Below the pieces are notes generated by a model that saw only the letters and a list, made by a program, of their open reading frames with translations, was not told where the DNA came from and did no database searches. A stretch of DNA of 19,093 nucleotides from Kordiimonadaceae bacterium (GTDB lineage Bacteria > Pseudomonadota > Alphaproteobacteria > Sphingomonadales > Emcibacteraceae). Shown here piece by piece: positions 1-8,410 of this stretch. Each line of letters opens with the position of its first letter. Position 1 is the stretch's first letter. The DNA lies in assembly GCA_018699075.1 (NCBI GenBank), contig JABIPV010000103.1, positions 1 to 19,093 on the forward strand, written 5' to 3'. Position numbers and translations under genes: made by a program.

Positions 1-1
1 C

Positions 2-694
2 AACATGGGCTGCCCAGCAAAGAAGATCGTCAATGGCTATGCAGGGTCCGCACTTATGCAAAATTTGCAAGAAGCGGAAAAAATTATTAAGGCAACCGTA
101 GACGCAGTTGAAATTCCAGTGACTTTAAAAATGCGTACGGGCTGGGATATTACCAACCGTAATGCGCCGGAACTTGCAAAAATTGCTGAAGATAACGGCA
201 TTAAAATGATCACGGTTCATGGTCGTACGCGAAACCAAATGTATAAAGGGGTTTCGGATTGGGCATTTATTTCTGAAGTGAAGCAGAGTGTATCTTTGCC
301 TGTGATAGCCAACGGCGATATCATCACATGTGAAAATGCACGTGAGGCGCTTGTGCAGTCAGGGGCAGATGGGGTAATGATTGGGCGGGGTAGTTATGGG
401 CGTCCCTGGTTTTTATCTCATGTTATTCATTATCTTAAAACAGGCGAAAAGTTACCAGCACCAGATCTGTTGATGATTAAAAATATTATGGTTGAACATT
501 ATCTAGCGATGCTTGAATATTATGGTGAAGATGCAGGCAAGAAAATTGCCCGCAAGCATATCAGCTGGTACACAAAAGGTTTGCAAGATAGTGCTGCATT
601 TCGTCAAACGGTTAATAAAATGACCGATACCAAAGAAGTCTTACAAACGATAGAAGATTTTTTTGCACCACTACTTGATGAATACGCGGCCTAG
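2..694 (+). CDS. dusB: tRNA-dihydrouridine synthase DusB/NifR3, 5'-truncated by the window
   Basis: This FMN enzyme reduces specific uridines in the tRNA D-loop to dihydrouridine. The frame is open to the window edge and begins N-M-G-C-P-A-K-K, the Dus motif whose cysteine is the catalytic acid, so the ATG at 5 is internal and not the start. About 230 residues are present of the usual 320-335, so roughly 100 N-terminal residues lie outside. Other visible family motifs are LKMRTGWD (active-site lysine region), HGRTR, NGDI and MIGRGSYGRPW (FMN phosphate binding). In alphaproteobacteria this gene is the old nifR3, first gene of the ntr operon, and here its stop is only 2 bases before the ntrB start. 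DusB is favoured over DusA or DusC because of this context and the MGCPAKK motif. Confidence 0.95.
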   Translation, partial: NMGCPAKKIVNGYAGSALMQNLQEAEKIIKATVDAVEIPVTLKMRTGWDITNRNAPELAKIAEDNGIKMITVHGRTRNQMYKGVSDWAFISEVKQSVSLPVIANGDIITCENAREALVQSGADGVMIGRGSYGRPWFLSHVIHYLKTGEKLPAPDLLMIKNIMVEHYLAMLEYYGEDAGKKIARKHISWYTKGLQDSAAFRQTVNKMTDTKEVLQTIEDFFAPLLDEYAA

Positions 695-696
695 TA

Positions 697-1785
697 ATGG
701 GTGAAGAAACTGATTTAATCAGCCTGCCTGATCATTCTGAAATAATTTTAAACAGTCTTTCTGATGCACTTATTTCTTTAGATGACGATAATCAAATCAC
801 CTATATTAATGCGGCTGCGGAACTGCTTCTTGGTAATAGTGCTAAAATATTAACACGGAAAAAATTAGAAGATATTGTCCCGTTTGATAGCCCCTTAGTG
901 GCGTTGGTTCGACAAGTCCGTGGTCAAAAAGCAGTTATTTCAGAATATGATATTAATATCGGCAACCCCAATATTGGAGAATTAAATATTGATGTCCACG
1001 TGTCATCGTTAATGGATGATAACGATGGAATTCTTATTCAATTACAGCAAAGAACCATCGCTCAAAAAATAAGTCAGCAACAAAATCACAGAAATGCGTC
1101 GAGATCTGTTTCTGGGATGGCGGCAATGCTGGCCCATGAAATAAAAAACCCCCTTTCAGGCATCAAAGGGTCCGCGCAACTCTTGGCCCATGATGTATCA
1201 GCAGAGGATAAGCCATTAACTGATTTAATATGTGAAGAAGTTGACCGTATTTGTACTCTTGTGGATCGGATGGAAGTTTTCACAGATCATAGGCAGTTAG
1301 AACAATCAGAAATTAATATTCATAGTATTCTTGAGCATGTAAAGAAATTGGCTGAAAATGGGTTTGGTAAACATGTCGAGTTCATCGAATATTATGACCC
1401 TTCTTTACCAAACACATTAGGTGACAGAGGTCAGCTTATACAAGTTTTCCTAAATCTACTTAAAAATGCGTGTGAAGCGGTATCAGAAGTAAGCGGTAAA
1501 ATTACCATGACAACAGCTTACCGTCAGGGGGTTCGGGTTGCGGCGCCGGGGTCGGATAAATTGCTCCGATTACCACTTGAAATTTGTATTATTGATAATG
1601 GGGCCGGCATTGCGGAAGAAATTAAAGCGCAGATATTTGACCCCTTCGTCACGACAAAAAAAGCGGGCACAGGATTAGGATTGGCTTTGGTTGCTAAAAT
1701 AATTGGTGATCACGGTGGAATTATTGAATGTGAAAATAAAGCCGACACGACAGTTTTTAGAATTTTATTACCCTCTTCAACATAA
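697..1785 (+). CDS. ntrB: Nitrogen regulation sensor histidine kinase NtrB (GlnL)
   Basis: This is a cytosolic kinase/phosphatase that sets NtrC phosphorylation, normally under PII control. At 362 residues it has family length. The N-terminal PAS domain covers about residues 12-120. The phospho-acceptor is His147 in AHEIKNPLSGIKGSA. The ATPase domain shows the N box (Asn257 in LLKNACEA), the G1 box (DNGAGI from 300), the F box (FDPFVTT, 314-320) and the G2 box (GTGLGL, 324-329). The AYRQGVRVAAPGS insert (274-286) between the N and G1 boxes is typical of alphaproteobacterial NtrB. There is no membrane segment. The ATG follows the dusB stop after 2 bases with no clear Shine-Dalgarno sequence, so translation is probably coupled. 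The gene runs into ntrC with a 12-base gap. Confidence 0.96.
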   Translation: MGEETDLISLPDHSEIILNSLSDALISLDDDNQITYINAAAELLLGNSAKILTRKKLEDIVPFDSPLVALVRQVRGQKAVISEYDINIGNPNIGELNIDVHVSSLMDDNDGILIQLQQRTIAQKISQQQNHRNASRSVSGMAAMLAHEIKNPLSGIKGSAQLLAHDVSAEDKPLTDLICEEVDRICTLVDRMEVFTDHRQLEQSEINIHSILEHVKKLAENGFGKHVEFIEYYDPSLPNTLGDRGQLIQVFLNLLKNACEAVSEVSGKITMTTAYRQGVRVAAPGSDKLLRLPLEICIIDNGAGIAEEIKAQIFDPFVTTKKAGTGLGLALVAKIIGDHGGIIECENKADTTVFRILLPSST

Positions 1786-1797
1786 AGGGAAAACCAT

Positions 1798-3261
1798 ATG
1801 GATGATAAAACCATATTAATAGCAGACGACGACAAGGCCATAAGAACAGTACTATCCCGTGCTCTAAGCAAAGAGGGCTACAATGTTCGGGTATCCAGCA
1901 ACGCCACGGCTTTATGGGAATGGGTATCAAATGGCGAAGGCGATTTAGTTATCACTGATGTAATGATGCCTGATGAAAATGGCCTTGATATGTTGCTGCG
2001 CATTAAAAATATAAGGCCAGATCTTCCCGTAATCGTAATGAGCGCACAAAATACTCTAATGACAGCTGTCAAAGCTACGGAAAGAGGCGCCTATGAATAT
2101 CTTCCAAAACCTTTTGATTTAGATGAATTAAGACAGGTGATCAAAAAAGGATTAAGTCCTAAAAATAAAAACAATTTAGTGCAGAATAAGAACGAAGACG
2201 AAGAAATGCCACTTATTGGACGTTCTCTTGCAATGCAGGACGTATTTCGTGTGATGGCGCGTTTGATGAATACGGATCTTACCGTGATGATTGCGGGGGA
2301 AACAGGTACGGGCAAAGAACTTGTTGCCCGCGCGCTTCATGATTTTGGAAAACGTAAGAATGCGCCGTTTGTGGCTATTAATATGGCAGCAATTCCAAAA
2401 GAATTGATTGAAAGCGAACTCTTTGGTCATGAAAAAGGATCTTTTACGGGCGCCGTTACAAAAAAAGCAGGACGTTTTGAACAAGCAAGAGGCGGCACGC
2501 TCTTTTTAGATGAAATTGGTGATATGCCAATGGATGCACAAACACGACTTCTTAGGGTTTTGCAAGAAGGAGAATTTATTTCCGTTGGCGGTTCTGTGCC
2601 TATAAAGGTTGATGTACGTATTATTGCAGCGACCCACCGAAACTTAAAGCAATTGATTTCACAAGGATTGTTTCGTGAAGACCTTTATTACCGTTTAAAT
2701 GTTGTGCCGATTAATGTTCCGCCACTACGCGAACGCAGAGATGATATCCCCGATTTAGTGAGGCACTTTTTTAATAATTACGGGGAAGATAATAATCAAG
2801 TTTCCAAATTACTAGATCCTAAAGCTATGAATTTTTTAAGTAATTACAAATGGCCGGGAAATATTCGAGAGTTGGAAAATTTTATTCAACGTTTGGCAGC
2901 TTTATATACGGAAGAAGTAATTAGTTTTGAAGATGTTTGTAATGAACTGACCAACAATTCAGTACTAAACATCAAGAATACAGAGGACGAAAATGAAAAT
3001 TCACCCCTTAATGAGACATTACAACAATCAATTCATCGCCATTTAAAGAATTATTTTGATGCTCATCCTGGGGAGGAACTCCCGTCAAATGGTCTATATG
3101 GACGTATTTTAAGTGAGTTAGAAAAACCACTGATTGAATTATGTTTAGAAGCCACAAAAGGCAATCAAATCAAAGCGGCAGAGCTTCTGGGGCTCAATCG
3201 AAATACTCTAAGAAAAAAGATTAAAGAATTGGAAATACCTGTTATCAAGAAACGTTTTTAG
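1798..3261 (+). CDS. ntrC: Nitrogen regulation response regulator NtrC, sigma54 activator
   Basis: This is the partner regulator of NtrB. As a phosphorylated oligomer it opens sigma54 promoters of nitrogen-assimilation genes. At 487 residues it has three domains. The receiver spans about 1-120, with acidic pocket DDD at 10-12, phospho-acceptor Asp54 (ITDVMMPD), Ser82 and Lys104. The AAA+ domain spans about 140-370, with Walker A GETGTGKE (167-174), an intact sigma54-contact loop ELFGHEKGSFTGA (207-219) and Walker B GGTLFLDEIG (232-241). A Fis-type helix-turn-helix lies near 441-480 (GNQIKAAELLGLNRNTLRKK). The ribosome site AAAGGGA lies 7 bases before the ATG. The intact GSFTGA loop contrasts with its paralogue NtrX in this window. 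An 88-base AT-rich gap separates it from ntrY. Confidence 0.96.
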   Translation: MDDKTILIADDDKAIRTVLSRALSKEGYNVRVSSNATALWEWVSNGEGDLVITDVMMPDENGLDMLLRIKNIRPDLPVIVMSAQNTLMTAVKATERGAYEYLPKPFDLDELRQVIKKGLSPKNKNNLVQNKNEDEEMPLIGRSLAMQDVFRVMARLMNTDLTVMIAGETGTGKELVARALHDFGKRKNAPFVAINMAAIPKELIESELFGHEKGSFTGAVTKKAGRFEQARGGTLFLDEIGDMPMDAQTRLLRVLQEGEFISVGGSVPIKVDVRIIAATHRNLKQLISQGLFREDLYYRLNVVPINVPPLRERRDDIPDLVRHFFNNYGEDNNQVSKLLDPKAMNFLSNYKWPGNIRELENFIQRLAALYTEEVISFEDVCNELTNNSVLNIKNTEDENENSPLNETLQQSIHRHLKNYFDAHPGEELPSNGLYGRILSELEKPLIELCLEATKGNQIKAAELLGLNRNTLRKKIKELEIPVIKKRF

Positions 3262-3309
3262 TAAATTTTGATATTTTTTGTTATCTAATAAGAATATTAC
3301 ATGTTAAAA

Positions 3310-3327
3310 TGTTGCATTATTGCAACA
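3310..3327. promoter_or_regulatory. Perfect dyad between ntrC and ntrY, candidate operator
   Basis: TGTTGCATTATTGCAACA has two 7-bp inverted arms around TTAT. It lies 22 bases before the ntrY ATG, in the only sizeable gap of the ntrBC-ntrYX block. No T-run follows it, so an intrinsic terminator is unlikely. Which protein would bind is unknown. It shares the TGCA...TGCA core with the dyad ahead of hfq, but the spacing differs (4 versus 6 bases). Confidence 0.4.
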
Positions 3328-3349
3328 ATATGGTAGTATTTTCGGCATT

Positions 3350-5602
3350 ATGAGTGAACAAGCAATACCTAAAAAATCCCGAGTATTAAGTAAATTAATG
3401 CTCTGGGCCAGAAAAGTTGATCTTGAGAATAAAGCCGTTTACGCGCTTTTTGTTGGGCTGCTTATATCAGGAGGCGCAGCCTACTCAATTTTTTCTGATG
3501 CCACACCGCTTACACCTAATCCAGACAATTTATTATATTTTGTACTTTTCATTACGGTTTTGCTGTTGTTACTTGTCACCTTAGTGGTGAGACAAGTGAT
3601 CCAGTTTAAAGGGGAAGGGAAAGATGCCGCCGCCGCCACACGGTTGCATAAACGGATTGTTACATTGTTCAGTGTGGTTGCTATTACACCTACTATTATA
3701 GTTGCTATTTTCTCGGTAATGTTCTTTGAAATCGGCTTACAAGGGTGGTTTAGTGATAAAGTAAAAACCGTACTTGATAGTTCTGAAAGTGTGGCGCAAA
3801 CATATATTCAAGAACATATGAAAATTATTCGTGCAGATGCACTTGGGATGGCTAACGGTCTAAACCGCCAATCGTTTATTTTTGCACAGCAGCCAGAACT
3901 TTTGAATCAGGCCTTAACTATTCAAGTGGGCTCACTTGGTCTTTCTGAAGCAATTATGCTCAATAGAGAAGGTGTGATAACAGCACGAGCAAGTGCTACA
4001 TTAAGTGTTTTTGATGGTCGTTTAAATAAGCAAATCATGGATCAAGCCGCTGAAGGTGGCGTTAGTTTTTTCGCTGATCGAGGTGATGGACAGATCAGGG
4101 TGCTTGTTAAATTGGATGGATTTTTGGATCAGTTTCTATATGTAAGCCGTCTCATAGACGCGCAGGCATTGGCACTTGTACGACGAACTGGTGAAGCGAA
4201 AAACGATTTTGAAAAGTCCCAATCTGAGATTTCTGAATATAGACTTCTATTTAATATGTCTTTCCTTGTGGTGGCACTTATTGTGCTATTTATGTCCGCA
4301 TGGATGGGCTTTAGTTTGGCAAACAAATTAATGAAGCCAATTAATATATTAGTACGAGCAACAGATAGAGTTGGTAAAGGCGATTTTTCAGCACGAGTGC
4401 CGATTAAAGAAGGCTATGATGATCTTGGTGGTTTAACAAAATCATTTAATACAATGACCAGGCAACTGCATAAACAGCAGAAAGATATTCTTTCAGCCAA
4501 TATGGAATTAGAAGAAAAACGACGTTTTACTGAAACCGTACTATCTGGTGTATCACCAGGTATTATGGGGCTGGATCCTAAAGGTAAAATCACACTTCCT
4601 AACCGTTCAGCTTCGGTTATGCTAGGAATCAGTGAAAAAGATCTTAAGGATCAATATTTAACTGAAGTTATGCCAGAGGTAACTGAATTATTCGATAAAA
4701 TTCAAAAGGCGAGTAAAGTTGGCGTTGAAAATCAAATTGTTTTAAAACGCGGCGAAAATGCTTTAACTCTACTGGTAAGAATTACGGCGGAATTAAAAGG
4801 CAGGCGTGTCGAAGGGTTTGTGATTAGTTTTGATGATATTACAGAACAAGTGGCGGCTGAACGTACGGCGGCTTGGGCAGATGTGGCGCGCAGAATTGCG
4901 CATGAAATTAAAAACCCACTAACACCAATTCAATTATCTGCGGAAAGATTAAAACGTAAATATCTTAAAGAAATCAAAACCGAACCCGAAGTATTTATAC
5001 AATGTACGGATACAATTGTTCGCCAAGTTAGGGACTTGCGCCAAATGGTTGATGAATTTTCATCATTTGCAAGAATGCCAAGTCCTATTATACAAAAAGA
5101 AGACCTTGTGAAAATTACCAAAGAAGCCACCTTTTTAATGGATCTCGCTAGTAATGATATCAAGATAAATACTCATTTTCCTGATGTGCCTGTTGAGCTG
5201 GAATGTGATGCTAGGCAAATAGGTCAAGCATTAACCAATGTGATTAAAAATGCTTCTGAAGCATTAATCGATCATGAAGATGCAAAAATTGAAATCACTT
5301 TAATGCAAGATGATAAGCATGTTTCAATTTGTGTGACGGATAATGGAAAGGGTATGCCCGAAGACATGATTGATAGATTAACGGAGCCATATGTAACAAC
5401 TCGGTCAAAAGGTACCGGGCTTGGCCTTGCAATCGTTAAAAAAATTATGAAAGATCATGGCGGCGACCTCATCTTGGAAAATAATAAAGATGGTGGTGCA
5501 TCATCGACATTGGTATTTAACCAAAGTAATGAAATAATTGAACCTGATAGTGAAGTTGAAGATATGTTGCAGAATAATATAAGGATCGTTCATGGCGCTT
5601 GA
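3350..5602 (+). CDS. ntrY: Membrane sensor histidine kinase NtrY
   Basis: NtrY is an inner-membrane kinase paired with NtrX, linked in several alphaproteobacteria to nitrogen metabolism, redox and envelope functions. I start it at the ATG giving MSEQAIPKK (750 residues, family length). An in-frame TTG 30 bases upstream lies inside the dyad and has no ribosome site; the chosen ATG also lacks a clear one. Membrane segments are near 29-48, 61-81, 103-130 and 302-325, enclosing a periplasmic loop of about 170 residues (130-300). HAMP follows (about 325-380), then PAS (about 390-500). The phospho-acceptor is His518 in RIAHEIKNPLTPIQLS. The ATPase boxes are Asn634 (IKNASEAL), DNGKGMP from 664 and GTGLGL (688-693). 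The 3' end overlaps ntrX by 11 bases, implying coupled translation. Confidence 0.94.
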   Translation: MSEQAIPKKSRVLSKLMLWARKVDLENKAVYALFVGLLISGGAAYSIFSDATPLTPNPDNLLYFVLFITVLLLLLVTLVVRQVIQFKGEGKDAAAATRLHKRIVTLFSVVAITPTIIVAIFSVMFFEIGLQGWFSDKVKTVLDSSESVAQTYIQEHMKIIRADALGMANGLNRQSFIFAQQPELLNQALTIQVGSLGLSEAIMLNREGVITARASATLSVFDGRLNKQIMDQAAEGGVSFFADRGDGQIRVLVKLDGFLDQFLYVSRLIDAQALALVRRTGEAKNDFEKSQSEISEYRLLFNMSFLVVALIVLFMSAWMGFSLANKLMKPINILVRATDRVGKGDFSARVPIKEGYDDLGGLTKSFNTMTRQLHKQQKDILSANMELEEKRRFTETVLSGVSPGIMGLDPKGKITLPNRSASVMLGISEKDLKDQYLTEVMPEVTELFDKIQKASKVGVENQIVLKRGENALTLLVRITAELKGRRVEGFVISFDDITEQVAAERTAAWADVARRIAHEIKNPLTPIQLSAERLKRKYLKEIKTEPEVFIQCTDTIVRQVRDLRQMVDEFSSFARMPSPIIQKEDLVKITKEATFLMDLASNDIKINTHFPDVPVELECDARQIGQALTNVIKNASEALIDHEDAKIEITLMQDDKHVSICVTDNGKGMPEDMIDRLTEPYVTTRSKGTGLGLAIVKKIMKDHGGDLILENNKDGGASSTLVFNQSNEIIEPDSEVEDMLQNNIRIVHGA

Positions 5603-6962
5603 TATTTTAATTGTTGATGATGAAGCAGATATCAGGGACCTTATATCAGGAATTTTAAACGATGAAGGTTATGATACTCGCGTCGCTGGTGATAGTGACG
5701 GGGCACTAAGAGAGATTGATCTTCGAAGGCCATCGCTATTGATACTTGATATTTGGCTTCAAGGTAGCAAACTTGACGGTTTGGAAATATTAGAGGTAGT
5801 TAAAAAGAAGCATAAAAATTTACCCGTAATCATCATTAGTGGTCACGGTAATATCGAAACAGCCGTCACCGCAATTAAAAGAGGTGCTTATGATTTTATA
5901 AGTAAGCCTTTTGAAAGTGAAAAACTTCTTATCCTTGTAGAACGTGCTACAGAAGTTGACAGATTAAGACGTGAAAATAATGAATTAAAAGGCATGGTTG
6001 GCTATGAGGAAGAACTCACGGGGGTTTCTTTAGCTATTAGCATCGTGCGAAATACTATCGAAAAAGTTGCTCCAAGTGGCAGTCGGGTTCTTATTTCCGG
6101 CTCTTCAGGTACAGGTAAAGAGCTGGTGGCGAGACTTATTCATAAACAATCCAAGCGGGCGAATGGTGCGTTTATTGTTGTGAATGCCGCAAGTATGTCA
6201 CCAGAAAATATGGAAAGTGAATTATTTGGCGTTGAAGAAAACGGTGTTGTTGTAAAAACAGGTGTATTTGAAAAAGCACATGGCGGGACGTTATTTTTTG
6301 ATGAAGTTGCCGATATGCCGCAAACGACACAAGCAAAGATTTTGCGTATACTCACGGATCAATCATTTGAGCGCGTCGGTGGTGATTTACGAGTTCAGGT
6401 AAATGTGCGCGTGGTGAGTGCGACTAGTCGTGATTTGCGTAAGGAAATAGATGCGCAGCGTTTTAGAGAAGATTTGTATCATCGGCTAAACGTGGTACCA
6501 ATTCAGGTGCCGTCCTTAACCCAGAGACGTGATGATATACCGTTATTAGTAAGGCAAATGATGCAGAGCTTTACCAGCGCTACAGGCCGTCAACCCATAG
6601 CAATTAATGAAGAGGCCCTTACGTCACTCCAAGCGCATGATTGGCCTGGTAATGTAAGACAGCTAAAAAATACTGTAGAACGTATCCTTATTTTATCTTC
6701 TGATGATCAAGATATTACAGTTGATATGTTGCCTGCTGATATTATGGCGGATAGTGAAATTGTTAGGCCAAATTCAAATACTGAAATTATGACACTACCA
6801 CTTAGAGAAGCGCGGGAAACATTTGAACGCGAATATTTAAATGTGCAGATTTTACGTTTTCAGGGTAATATTTCTCGGACAGCAGAATTTGTTGGTATGG
6901 AACGCTCAGCGCTCCACCGAAAATTAAAAGGGCTAGGGATCAATAGTTTAGAAAAAAAGTAG
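5592..6962 (+). CDS. ntrX: Response regulator NtrX, NtrC-like but lacking the GAFTGA loop
   Basis: This is the partner regulator of NtrY, 456 residues. The receiver covers about 1-120, with Asp53 (ILDIWLQGS) as phospho-acceptor, Ser83 and Lys105; the W-L-Q-G-S sequence after the aspartate is typical of NtrX. The AAA+ domain has Walker A GSSGTGKE (170-177) and Walker B GGTLFFDEVA (231-240). The sigma54-contact GAFTGA loop is replaced by GVEENGVVVKTG (213-224), so sigma54 activation is not expected. Known alphaproteobacterial NtrX proteins share this and are thought to act as DNA-binding regulators on ordinary promoters. A Fis-type helix-turn-helix ends the protein (GNISRTAEFVGMERSALHRK). AAGGA lies 6 bases before the ATG, inside the ntrY coding end. 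Confidence 0.95.
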   Translation: MALDILIVDDEADIRDLISGILNDEGYDTRVAGDSDGALREIDLRRPSLLILDIWLQGSKLDGLEILEVVKKKHKNLPVIIISGHGNIETAVTAIKRGAYDFISKPFESEKLLILVERATEVDRLRRENNELKGMVGYEEELTGVSLAISIVRNTIEKVAPSGSRVLISGSSGTGKELVARLIHKQSKRANGAFIVVNAASMSPENMESELFGVEENGVVVKTGVFEKAHGGTLFFDEVADMPQTTQAKILRILTDQSFERVGGDLRVQVNVRVVSATSRDLRKEIDAQRFREDLYHRLNVVPIQVPSLTQRRDDIPLLVRQMMQSFTSATGRQPIAINEEALTSLQAHDWPGNVRQLKNTVERILILSSDDQDITVDMLPADIMADSEIVRPNSNTEIMTLPLREARETFEREYLNVQILRFQGNISRTAEFVGMERSALHRKLKGLGINSLEKK

Positions 6963-6996
6963 TTATAGTAAGCTATTGAAGTAAAAGGAAGAAACA

Positions 6997-8373
6997 ATGA
7001 AAGTTATTGTCTGCGGTGCCGGCCAGGTTGGGTTTAATATTGCCCGTCATTTAGCAAATGAACAACATGATGTAACCGTAATTGACCGTTCTGAAGAATT
7101 AATCAATAAGGTTAGAAATTCTTTAGATGTTCATGCTCTTGTGGGGTATGCGTCTTATCCGGACTTACTCGAAAGTGCGGGCGCAGAAGATGCGGATATG
7201 ATCATCGCTGTTACGCTTTTTGATGAAGTTAATATCGTTGCCTGTCAAGTGGCACATTCATTATTCAATGTGCCGACCAAAATTGCCAGAATTAGGGCGC
7301 AAAATTATCTAAACCCAGAGTGGCGCGCTTTATTCAGCCGAGACCATATGCCAATTGACGTGATAATATCGCCGGAAATGGAAGTTGCCAAAGCGGCTAT
7401 CAATCGACTTGAGGTGCCAGGTGCTACGGATATGATACGCTTTGCAAATGACCGGGTGAGAGTTGTTGGGGTTAAACTTGATGAAGATTGCCCGGTTGTT
7501 GATACACCGCTTAGACAATTGACTGAATTATTTCCCGATTTAAATATTGTTGTATGCGGTATTTTAAGAAACGGTAAATTGATTGTTCCGACCGGAAATG
7601 ATCAATTGTTGATCGGTGATAACATTTATATTTGTGCCGAGAGATCCCATGTGACGAGAGCACTAAGTATTTTTGGTCATGAAGAAGAGGAAGCGCGAAA
7701 TATTGTTATTGTAGGAGGTGGTAATGTTGGGTTATTTCTTGCGGAACAATTGGTTGAAGCCGATAATAAATTTAAAATTAAAATCATAGAAAAAGATAAA
7801 GCTCGAGCAATTAAAGTTGCCGAAAGAATTTCAAAGGCTGTCGTACTTCATGGTGATGCTTTGGATATGGAAATATTAAAAGAAGCTAACGTTCAGGGTA
7901 CAGGTTCAATAATTTCAGTAACCAATGATGATAAAGTAAATATTTTATCAGCTCTTCTAGCAAAACAAATGGGATGTAAAAGTGCCATAACACTAATAAA
8001 TGACCATTCCTTTGGTGACTTAACAGGGTCAGTAGGAATTGAGGCTTTTGTCGATCCTAGACAAACAACTGTATCCAGCATTTTGAAACATATGCGCCGA
8101 GGTAGGATAAGTTCATTGCAAAGCCTTGCTGGTGGTGAAGCGGAAGTAATTGAAGCCGTCGCTGTAGAGGCATCTCCACTTGTAGGTAAAGCTTTAAGGG
8201 ACGTGAAACTGCCTGCGGGTATAATTATTGGCTCAGTTATTCAAGATGATCAAATCGTGGTACCAAAAGGAGGGACGATCATTAAAGCCGGTGATGCGGT
8301 CATCGTATTTACTTGTGCAGATATGATTAAAAAAGTTGAAGAGCTATTTTCTGTAAGTCTTGAGTATTTTTAA
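6997..8373 (+). CDS. trkA: Trk potassium uptake regulatory subunit TrkA
   Basis: TrkA is a cytosolic, peripheral membrane NAD(H)/ATP-binding ring protein that gates the TrkH potassium channel. At 458 residues it has the full-length duplicated form: two Rossmann (RCK_N) domains with GAGQVG (7-12) and GGGNVG (240-245), each followed by a TrkA_C domain (about 140-220 and 370-455). The ribosome site AGGAAG stands 6 bases before the ATG. It lies 34 bases after ntrX, the usual alphaproteobacterial position, and 37 bases before trkH, so regulator and channel subunit are adjacent here. Confidence 0.96.
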   Translation: MKVIVCGAGQVGFNIARHLANEQHDVTVIDRSEELINKVRNSLDVHALVGYASYPDLLESAGAEDADMIIAVTLFDEVNIVACQVAHSLFNVPTKIARIRAQNYLNPEWRALFSRDHMPIDVIISPEMEVAKAAINRLEVPGATDMIRFANDRVRVVGVKLDEDCPVVDTPLRQLTELFPDLNIVVCGILRNGKLIVPTGNDQLLIGDNIYICAERSHVTRALSIFGHEEEEARNIVIVGGGNVGLFLAEQLVEADNKFKIKIIEKDKARAIKVAERISKAVVLHGDALDMEILKEANVQGTGSIISVTNDDKVNILSALLAKQMGCKSAITLINDHSFGDLTGSVGIEAFVDPRQTTVSSILKHMRRGRISSLQSLAGGEAEVIEAVAVEASPLVGKALRDVKLPAGIIIGSVIQDDQIVVPKGGTIIKAGDAVIVFTCADMIKKVEELFSVSLEYF

Positions 8374-8410
8374 AAAATAACGTTATCAACGATTATTTAA
8401 TGAGTAATTT

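Noticed and set aside
3310..3330. ntrC terminator hairpin
   Set aside because: The stem is short and not GC-rich and no T-run follows; an operator is the better reading.
3320..3349. In-frame TTG as the ntrY start, adding ten residues
   Set aside because: It lies within the dyad, has no ribosome site, and the ATG at 3350 gives a normal NtrY N-terminus.
6213..6266. Frameshift or deletion in the AAA+ domain of ntrX
   Set aside because: The frame is intact on both sides and lack of the GAFTGA loop is a known NtrX trait.
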